Of a DNA stretch of 10,665 bases, positions 6,023-10,665 are shown one piece after another. This stretch comes from Colwellia sp. (GTDB lineage: Bacteria > Pseudomonadota > Gammaproteobacteria > Enterobacterales > Alteromonadaceae). Position 1 is the stretch's first letter. Every line of letters begins with the position of its first letter. The translations under genes and the position numbers were made by a program. Location of the stretch: assembly GCA_003521815.1 (NCBI GenBank), contig DPHE01000087.1, forward strand, positions 5,052-15,716. Reading direction: 5' to 3'. The notes beneath the pieces were generated by a model. It had not been told where the DNA came from and ran no database searches. It saw nothing but the letters and a program-made list of their open reading frames with translations.

Positions 6023-7309
6023 TTATTTTACAATAAACTGCTCTATTTGATTAGTATTTAGTTTTACCAATCGGTTCCATTCTCTTTTTGGTAACTTAAC
6101 GACTAGATGACAAATACCTTGTTCATCATAATATTCATCTTTGATACAATTTAACTTGTATAATATACCACGCAATTTTCCTTCACTAGGGGGTATCGCT
6201 AGTTTTTTCTGTACAACATGGTTACCCAAACGTTCAGCCAAGGCGATAAAGAATAAATCGATACCTATATTAGCTTGCGCTGAGAGCCAAACTCTTATCG
6301 GCCGACCTTGATCATCACGATCTATTCTCGGTTCAATATCATCTAAGTTATCAATTTTATTACAAATGATGAGCTGTGGAACATCGCCAGCTTCAATTTC
6401 TGCTAATACCGATTCAACTTGTTCAATATTTTCACTACGTCTATCGTCAGAAATATCAACAATATGTAGTAATAACTCGGCTTCACGAGTTTCAGTTAAT
6501 GTAGCTTTGAATGCGGCAACTAAATCATGTGGTAAATGACGAATAAAACCTACTGTATCAGCCAAAATAACACCGCCAACTCCGTCAATGTCAATACGTC
6601 TGAGCGTTGGATCAAGTGTTGCAAACAATTGATCTGCTGCATAAACTGCTGATTGAGTTAACACATTAAATAACGTCGACTTACCAGCATTGGTATAACC
6701 AACTAATGACAAGGTTGGCAATTCAGCCCGAGTTCTTGCACGCCGACCTTGTTGTCGTTGTTTTTCAACTTTTTCTAAACGTTTACGAATATTAACTATT
6801 CGATCACGTAATAAACGTCTATCAGTTTCTAATTGTGTTTCGCCTGGACCACGTAAACCAATACCACCTTTTTGTCTTTCTAGATGAGTCCAACCTCGAA
6901 TTAAGCGACTACTGATGTGTCGCAATTGCGCTAGCTCTACTTGTAATTTACCCTCATGGGTGCGAGCCCGTTGAGCAAAAATATCCAGAATTAGCGTAGT
7001 ACGATCTATGACTCGGCATTCACACAATACTTCAATATTTTTTTCTTGGGATGGAGATAAGCTATGATTAAATAACACTACGTCAGCTTTAAATAAACGA
7101 ACTGCGTCAGCTATTTCTTCGGCTTTGCCTGAACCAACAAAAAATTTGGGGTCGGGAGTACTTCGCTTACCAGTGACAACCGTTAATTCGTTGACGCCAG
7201 CAGAAGAGACTAACATTTTGAATTCTGTTAAATCTTCTCGTGTATTCTCATCAGGGAAATCTAGGTGAACAAGCACTGCTTGTTCACCTGCTTGATAACG
7301 ATCAAACAA
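6023..7309 (-). CDS. hflX: Ribosome-associated GTPase HflX
   Basis: HflX is a translational GTPase that binds 50S subunits and splits stalled or stressed 70S ribosomes. The 428-residue product has the N-terminal HflX domain (about 1-110), a coiled linker with GGIGLRGPGETQLETDRR (148-165), and a GTPase domain: G1 GYTNAGKST (204-212), G2 Thr231 in FATLDPT, G3 DTVGF (251-255), G4 NKID (317-320) and G5 SAQ (343-345). A small C-terminal domain follows. E. coli HflX has nearly the same length (426). The conserved start FDRYQAGEQAVLVH requires initiation at a TTG codon (7307-7309); no in-frame ATG or GTG lies close upstream. Only a weak AGG precedes it. A 13-bp-arm palindrome follows 18 nt after the start codon and a small ORF overlaps the start, so initiation looks weak or controlled. 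It lies 53 nt after hfq with no terminator between, so the two are probably co-transcribed. Confidence 0.96.
   Translation of the reverse strand: MFDRYQAGEQAVLVHLDFPDENTREDLTEFKMLVSSAGVNELTVVTGKRSTPDPKFFVGSGKAEEIADAVRLFKADVVLFNHSLSPSQEKNIEVLCECRVIDRTTLILDIFAQRARTHEGKLQVELAQLRHISSRLIRGWTHLERQKGGIGLRGPGETQLETDRRLLRDRIVNIRKRLEKVEKQRQQGRRARTRAELPTLSLVGYTNAGKSTLFNVLTQSAVYAADQLFATLDPTLRRIDIDGVGGVILADTVGFIRHLPHDLVAAFKATLTETREAELLLHIVDISDDRRSENIEQVESVLAEIEAGDVPQLIICNKIDNLDDIEPRIDRDDQGRPIRVWLSAQANIGIDLFFIALAERLGNHVVQKKLAIPPSEGKLRGILYKLNCIKDEYYDEQGICHLVVKLPKREWNRLVKLNTNQIEQFIVK
7263..7289 (-). repeat. 27-nt near-perfect palindrome at the 5' end of hflX
   Basis: AGGTGAACAAGCA (7263-7275) and TGCTTGTTCACCT (7277-7289) are perfect 13-bp complements around a single base. 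In the hflX mRNA it would fold into a 12-bp stem with a three-base loop, beginning 18 nt after the TTG start codon. It encodes part of the conserved GEQAVLVHL segment (residues 8-16). Confidence 0.9.
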
Positions 7310-7334
7310 CTGCGTTAAACCTATCTATTTTCAT
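7302..7334 (-). other. Ten-codon upstream ORF overlapping the hflX start
   Basis: An ATG at 7332-7334 opens a frame coding for MKIDRFNAVV and stops at TGA (7302-7304), just past the hflX TTG start (7307-7309) in another frame. A GAGAG lies eight bases before the ATG, a better ribosome binding site than the one for hflX. It could act in translational coupling or as a decoy. Translation is not shown. Confidence 0.3.
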
Positions 7335-7362
7335 GAAACACACTCTCAATATTGAAAATGGG

Positions 7363-7608
7363 CTATTCGTCCGAATCTGTATGATTAGCCATAGGCGCTG
7401 TATTTACTGCACGAGCAGGTACTACAGTTGAAATAGCATGTTTATAAACCATTTGACTAACCGTATTTTTCAATAATATAACAAATTGATCGAATGATTC
7501 TACTTGTCCTTGTAGCTTAATACCATTGACTAAATATATTGCTACTGGAATACGGTCACGACGTAAAGCATTCAAAAATGGGTCTTGTAAAGATTGACCT
7601 TTTGCCAT
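7363..7608 (-). CDS. hfq: RNA chaperone Hfq
   Basis: Hfq is a homohexameric Sm-like ring that promotes pairing of small RNAs with mRNAs. The 81-residue product shows the full core: Q8 and the Sm1 region on the N-terminal half, with YLVNGIKLQGQVESFDQFVILL (two strands, split at 25-46), and Sm2 with YKHAIS at 55-60. Proximal-face residues Q8, Q41, F42, K56 and H57, distal-face Y25, I30 and K31, and rim arginines R16/R17 are all present. The C-terminal tail is short (E. coli Hfq has 102 residues) and ends in acidic DSDE, which fits the acidic tip known to limit RNA binding. The frame is open 15 codons further upstream, but MAKGQSLQDPFL and an AAGGAG seven bases before the ATG at 7608 fix the start. 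The leader has an A-rich (ARN)5 run at the ribosome binding site, which suggests autocontrol. Confidence 0.98.
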   Translation of the reverse strand: MAKGQSLQDPFLNALRRDRIPVAIYLVNGIKLQGQVESFDQFVILLKNTVSQMVYKHAISTVVPARAVNTAPMANHTDSDE

Positions 7609-7633
7609 TATATGGCTCCTTTTTTTTATTATT
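7609..7633 (-). promoter_or_regulatory. hfq ribosome binding site with overlapping (ARN)5 tract
   Basis: The minus strand reads AATAATAAAAAAAAGGAG (7633-7616) and then seven bases to the ATG. AAGGAG is a strong Shine-Dalgarno and decides the hfq start at 7608. The five triplets AAT-AAT-AAA-AAA-AAG (7633-7619) each fit A-R-N, the motif bound by the distal face of Hfq, and run into the Shine-Dalgarno. Hfq represses its own translation in E. coli by binding its leader; the same here is inference. Confidence 0.6.
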
Positions 7634-7689
7634 AAGTAATTAATCAAAAACATTTTGACTAATAATAACTGTTAATTGTACTCATCCAA

Positions 7690-7717
7690 AGTATATAACC
7701 AATTAATTATACACCAA
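7690..7717 (-). promoter_or_regulatory. Candidate promoter for hfq
   Basis: On the minus strand TTGGTG (7712-7717) and TATACT (7690-7695) are 16 bp apart. An alternative perfect TATAAT lies at 7706-7711 with only a poor -35 upstream. The predicted leader would be about 75 nt, including the (ARN)5 run and an AU-only 9-bp stem (TTATTATTA/TAATAATAA). E. coli hfq also has promoters close to or within miaA. Confidence 0.4.
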
Positions 7718-7751
7718 AATTTTAATATTGCTTAATAATAGCAATTATATC

Positions 7752-8717
7752 TTATATTTGTGATTGTGATTGTGAACATTTACTCACTAATGATAAAACT
7801 TGTGACATATTTGTTTTATCATTAGTGGTTAGCCAATGCAAATTTGGCCAACTACGCAGCCATGTTAACTGTCGTTTAGCTAATTGCCTAGTGGCACAAA
7901 CTCCACGAAAAACCATCTCTTTATGATCAAATTCGCCATTGAGATATTGCCACATTTGTCGATAACCAACACAACGAATAGAGGGTAAGTTTTCATGTAA
8001 ATCACTTCGGGCTTTAAGTTTTATAACCTCTTGCTCAAAACCTTGATCTATCATTTGCTGATAACGACGTTCTATTCTGGCGTGTAACGTACTGCGTTCT
8101 TGTGGTGTGATGGCAAATTGCAAAATATCACCAGTCAATTTAGTACCTTTAATTTCAGTTAGCTGTGTTAACGTTTTACCCGTTAACCTAAACACTTCTA
8201 ATGCCCTAGTAATGCGTTGGGGATCATTTGGATGTATTCGTTTTGCGGAAATACTATCAACTTGCTCTAATTGTTCATGCATTGCCTGCCAGCCATTTTT
8301 CTCGGCTTCTAATTCTATTTTTTCACGAATATCACTGTTAGCCGCTGGCAAAGGTGAAATACCTTCAATCAAACTTTTAAAATACATCATTGTGCCGCCA
8401 ACTAGTAAAGGTATACGGTTGTTAGATCTAATTAGATCAATTTCAACTAAGGCATCATGACAAAAATCAGCTGCTGAATAACTTTGCGTAGCATCACGAA
8501 GATTAATTAAGCGATGTGGATACTTCCCCAATTCTTCGTTAGTTGGTTTGGCCGTACCAATATCCATATCACGATAAATTAATGCTGAATCAACACTAAC
8601 AATGTCGCATGGCAGTGCATCACACAAGGCCAATGCTAAAGCAGTTTTACCCGACGCAGTTGGGCCCATTAAACAGATAACTGGGGGTTGCTTTATTGAT
8701 GAACTTTTATCAGACAC
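7752..8717 (-). CDS. miaA: tRNA dimethylallyltransferase
   Basis: MiaA transfers a dimethylallyl group to N6 of adenosine 37 in tRNAs that read codons starting with U, the step before MiaB methylthiolation. The 321-residue product has the P-loop GPTASGKT at 18-25, SVDSALIYRDMDIGTAKP at 41-58 with the catalytic Asp43, VGGTMMYF at 107-114, and the family blocks PNDPQRITRALEV (163-175), LPSIRCVGYRQMW (244-256) and ATRQLAKRQLTWLR (275-288). The start codon is GTG at 8715-8717, three bases after the mutL stop, with AAGAG upstream inside mutL; the N-terminus MSDKSS fits E. coli MiaA, which starts MSD. Translation is likely coupled to mutL. The C-terminal tail after about residue 295 is not conserved, is encoded by a 15-bp inverted repeat, and ends in SQSQSQ from a hexanucleotide repeat. 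Confidence 0.97.
   Translation of the reverse strand: MSDKSSSIKQPPVICLMGPTASGKTALALALCDALPCDIVSVDSALIYRDMDIGTAKPTNEELGKYPHRLINLRDATQSYSAADFCHDALVEIDLIRSNNRIPLLVGGTMMYFKSLIEGISPLPAANSDIREKIELEAEKNGWQAMHEQLEQVDSISAKRIHPNDPQRITRALEVFRLTGKTLTQLTEIKGTKLTGDILQFAITPQERSTLHARIERRYQQMIDQGFEQEVIKLKARSDLHENLPSIRCVGYRQMWQYLNGEFDHKEMVFRGVCATRQLAKRQLTWLRSWPNLHWLTTNDKTNMSQVLSLVSKCSQSQSQI
7758..7775. repeat. Hexanucleotide tandem repeat (TTGTGA)3 in the miaA 3' end
   Basis: Three perfect copies of TTGTGA encode the Ser-Gln repeats at the MiaA C-terminus, just before the TAA stop at 7752-7754. A fourth TTGTGA lies at 7800-7805, at the loop of the neighbouring inverted repeat. Gain or loss of units keeps the frame and changes the tail by Ser-Gln pairs. 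Confidence 0.85.
7785..7827 (-). repeat. Perfect 15-bp inverted repeat inside the miaA 3' end
   Basis: CACTAATGATAAAAC (7785-7799) and GTTTTATCATTAGTG (7813-7827) are exact complements around a 13-nt loop. In miaA mRNA it forms a long stem about 30 nt before the stop codon, encoding the poorly conserved tail residues of roughly 299-313. No U-tract follows on the minus strand, so it is not a standard terminator. Confidence 0.9.
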
Positions 8718-8720
8718 TGA

Positions 8721-10637
8721 TTAACTCTTATTTGTTTGTAACGTAGCCTTTAATTGCTTAATTTCAGATGTGAGGTCAAGGGGAACAGAATTCAAGAGCA
8801 TAATCTCGATTAATTCATCTGATAACTCTTTTTTAGCACTTAACCACAATGCTTGTGCTTGCTCTATACTATATTCATTGGCAACCATTATATTGGCAAT
8901 AACACAAACAATATCGCTATTAAAATCAATGTTTTGATTGTGGCTGTCACTATTAATTTTTGGTAATAAGGTATCGATGATAGTAATAAAACTGGCACTC
9001 ACGTCGCGGTCGCGCAATATTGCGGGAAACTGTCGTATTTGCAGTTGTAGTTTGCCGTTAGTGTTATTTTGAATGACACAAATGATACCCGCTAATTCAA
9101 GCAGTGCTTGGTGGTTTTTTATTGTACTCATTTGTTGCTTGGAAAGCGTTAACACAACCGGTAATAATAATGGCTGGCTGACTAAATTAGCGGTGGAATT
9201 AAATCTGTTTTGCTGCCAACTCTTGGTTATTTTACTTTTATTAATCTGATAGGCCAACTCAAAAACAGATAACAGGTGTAAGCTATTTTGATGCTGAAAA
9301 ACACCGTAACCACCTTGTTTAATCGCGAGAAAAAAATACCCTTCCGACTTGTCACTGTTAGCTAACACAGATGAATTTTCCTCTAAGCTTTTCTCTTTAT
9401 GCTCAACGGCAACCACAGGCGTCATTAGTTGTTGGTAATTCTGAACAGCTGCCCTAGTGAACGAATCACGTTGACCATAGTTGCCTTTGGCCCCATTAGG
9501 CGTATAAGCAGCTTCCTTAACTTGCTGCAAAGGCTGAATATAATCTGGACGTGTGTATTGCATATCATCTACGCTAGGCGTTTCTGAAGGTATCGTTGAT
9601 GACGTCGTTTGCGCTTCATGATTAAGCTCTACATCTAACGAATCACTTGTTAGCGCCTTGTGGCAAACTGAATAAATAAAATCATGTACATAACGACTTT
9701 GATGAAAACGCACTTCATGCTTGGCCGGATGCACATTCACATCAACCTCTCGATAGTCAAGCGCTAAAAACAATACAAATGCTGGGTAGGTGTCTGATGG
9801 TAATAAATTGGCATACGCTTGACGGATAGCATGATTAATTAACTTATCGCGCATCATACGTCCGTTGACATAACTATAACTGAGATCATTTTGATTACGG
9901 GCGAAATTCGGTTTAGCAAGCCAACCCGTAAAACGCATATTATCGTGCTGGCAATCAATTTCAATGGCATGGTCTATAAACTTTTGCCCGCATATCATCG
10001 CAACACGCTTAGCATGTTGTGCCTTATTGGTAACCGCTCGATATTGACGGATAGTTTTACCGTTATGAGTTAATGTAAAAGTGACATCAAAGCGTGCTAA
10101 CGCAATACGACGAATAACCTCATCGATATGATTAAACTCAGTTTTTTCAGTACGTAAAAATTTGCGACGAGCTGGCGTATTAAAAAATAAATCTAATACT
10201 TCAATGGTTGTTCCGTCAGGATGTGCCGCAGGTGTAATGGTTACTGCCATATCGCGACCTTCAGCATTAGCTTGCCAAGCAGTATCTTGATTTTTAGGTT
10301 TAGAGGTTAACGTTAAGCGTGCCACTGAACTGATACTTGCCAACGCTTCACCGCGAAAACCTAAACTATTAATCGCTTCTAAATCATTAAGGCTTTTTAT
10401 TTTACTCGTTGCATGTCGACTCAATGCTAAGGTGAGTTCTTCTTTAACAATGCCTATGCCATTGTCTGCAACACGAATACGTTTAACGCCGCCTTTATCC
10501 ACGTCAATATGAATAACGGTAGCATCTGCATCTAAGCTATTCTCAACTAATTCTTTAATAACTGAAGCAGGTCTTTCTACCACTTCTCCGTCAGCAATTT
10601 GGTTTGCTAAACGCGCGGGTAGTATTTCAATAGTCAT
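8721..10637 (-). CDS. mutL: DNA mismatch repair protein MutL
   Basis: MutL is the dimeric GHKL ATPase that links MutS mismatch recognition to strand incision and helicase loading. The 638-residue product (E. coli 615) has the ATPase motifs: ANQIADGEVVERPASVIKEL with the catalytic Glu29 and Asn33 (ENSLDA), VADNGIGI with Asp58, and LGFRGEAL at 92-99. VNVHPAKHEVRF at 300-311 closes the N-terminal domain. A variable, Ser/Gln-rich linker spans about 330-430, and the C-terminal dimerisation domain follows. QPLLLP at 488-493 fits the sliding-clamp-binding motif of MutL. The endonuclease motif DQHAxxERxxYE is absent, so this is the MutH-dependent type. The ATG matches the family start (MTIEILPARLANQIADGEVVERP); only a poor Shine-Dalgarno is visible, and the frame stays open to the right edge without another start codon. 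mutL heads the visible row, and miaA follows after 3 nt. Confidence 0.97.
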   Translation of the reverse strand: MTIEILPARLANQIADGEVVERPASVIKELVENSLDADATVIHIDVDKGGVKRIRVADNGIGIVKEELTLALSRHATSKIKSLNDLEAINSLGFRGEALASISSVARLTLTSKPKNQDTAWQANAEGRDMAVTITPAAHPDGTTIEVLDLFFNTPARRKFLRTEKTEFNHIDEVIRRIALARFDVTFTLTHNGKTIRQYRAVTNKAQHAKRVAMICGQKFIDHAIEIDCQHDNMRFTGWLAKPNFARNQNDLSYSYVNGRMMRDKLINHAIRQAYANLLPSDTYPAFVLFLALDYREVDVNVHPAKHEVRFHQSRYVHDFIYSVCHKALTSDSLDVELNHEAQTTSSTIPSETPSVDDMQYTRPDYIQPLQQVKEAAYTPNGAKGNYGQRDSFTRAAVQNYQQLMTPVVAVEHKEKSLEENSSVLANSDKSEGYFFLAIKQGGYGVFQHQNSLHLLSVFELAYQINKSKITKSWQQNRFNSTANLVSQPLLLPVVLTLSKQQMSTIKNHQALLELAGIICVIQNNTNGKLQLQIRQFPAILRDRDVSASFITIIDTLLPKINSDSHNQNIDFNSDIVCVIANIMVANEYSIEQAQALWLSAKKELSDELIEIMLLNSVPLDLTSEIKQLKATLQTNKS

Positions 10638-10665
10638 AATACGGTAATGCTCAAAACTGTCTGTT

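Noticed and set aside
7609..7653. Longer hfq frame starting at 7653 (96 residues)
   Set aside because: The extra N-terminus MFLINYLIIKKRSHI is not part of Hfq, and AAGGAG sits seven bases before the ATG at 7608.
7727..7745. Hairpin ATTGCT/AGCAAT after the miaA stop as a terminator
   Set aside because: The stem is only 6 bp and no proper T-run follows on the minus strand; miaA-hfq readthrough is more likely.
9013..9024. 12-bp palindrome CGCAATATTGCG in mutL
   Set aside because: Palindromes of this length are expected by chance in 10 kb, and it lies inside coding sequence.
1..10665. CRISPR arrays, transposases, tRNA or rRNA genes, phage or defence genes
   Set aside because: No array of spaced direct repeats, no mobile-element or defence gene and no RNA gene was seen on either strand.

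Overview
This window is an AT-rich chromosomal segment from a gammaproteobacterium. The order mutL-miaA-hfq-hflX-hflK-hflC-DUF2065(yjeT)-purA, all on the minus strand, is the conserved enterobacterial-type mutL to purA cluster (known from Escherichia coli). Low G+C, an 81-residue Hfq and a short malic enzyme placed directly after purA point to a marine Alteromonadales lineage, most likely Colwelliaceae; that placement is inference, not a database match.

Layout, left to right. Positions 1-239 hold the 3' end of a plus-strand histidine phosphatase family gene. It converges on a minus-strand malic enzyme gene (320-1561) across a bidirectional terminator. A 497-nt gap (1562-2058) holds the malic enzyme leader, two inverted-repeat elements with a shared 10-bp end, and the purA terminator. 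purA (2059-3354) has a short leader with a good -10 box but no visible Shine-Dalgarno. A 61-residue DUF2065 membrane protein (3502-3687) follows in the minus-strand order before purA, and a strong terminator separates it from hflC. hflC and hflK (3776-5833) are 3 nt apart and surely co-translated. hflX (6023-7309), hfq (7363-7608), miaA (7752-8717) and mutL (8721-10637) complete the row; mutL and miaA are also only 3 nt apart. The gene upstream of mutL (amiB in E. coli) is outside the window.

Functionally the cluster joins mismatch repair (MutL), tRNA A37 prenylation (MiaA), sRNA-mRNA pairing (Hfq), ribosome rescue/splitting (HflX), control of the FtsH protease (HflK/HflC) and AMP synthesis (PurA). 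Core metabolism is extended by the malic enzyme.

I found no mobile element, CRISPR array, RNA gene, defence system or new gene system; the coding content is ordinary. What deserves a second look is small-scale structure: a 13-bp-arm palindrome just after a TTG start in hflX, an overlapping 10-codon upstream ORF there, an (ARN)5 run over the hfq ribosome binding site, a perfect 15-bp inverted repeat beside a hexanucleotide repeat at the 3' end of miaA, and the paired repeat elements near the malic enzyme gene.
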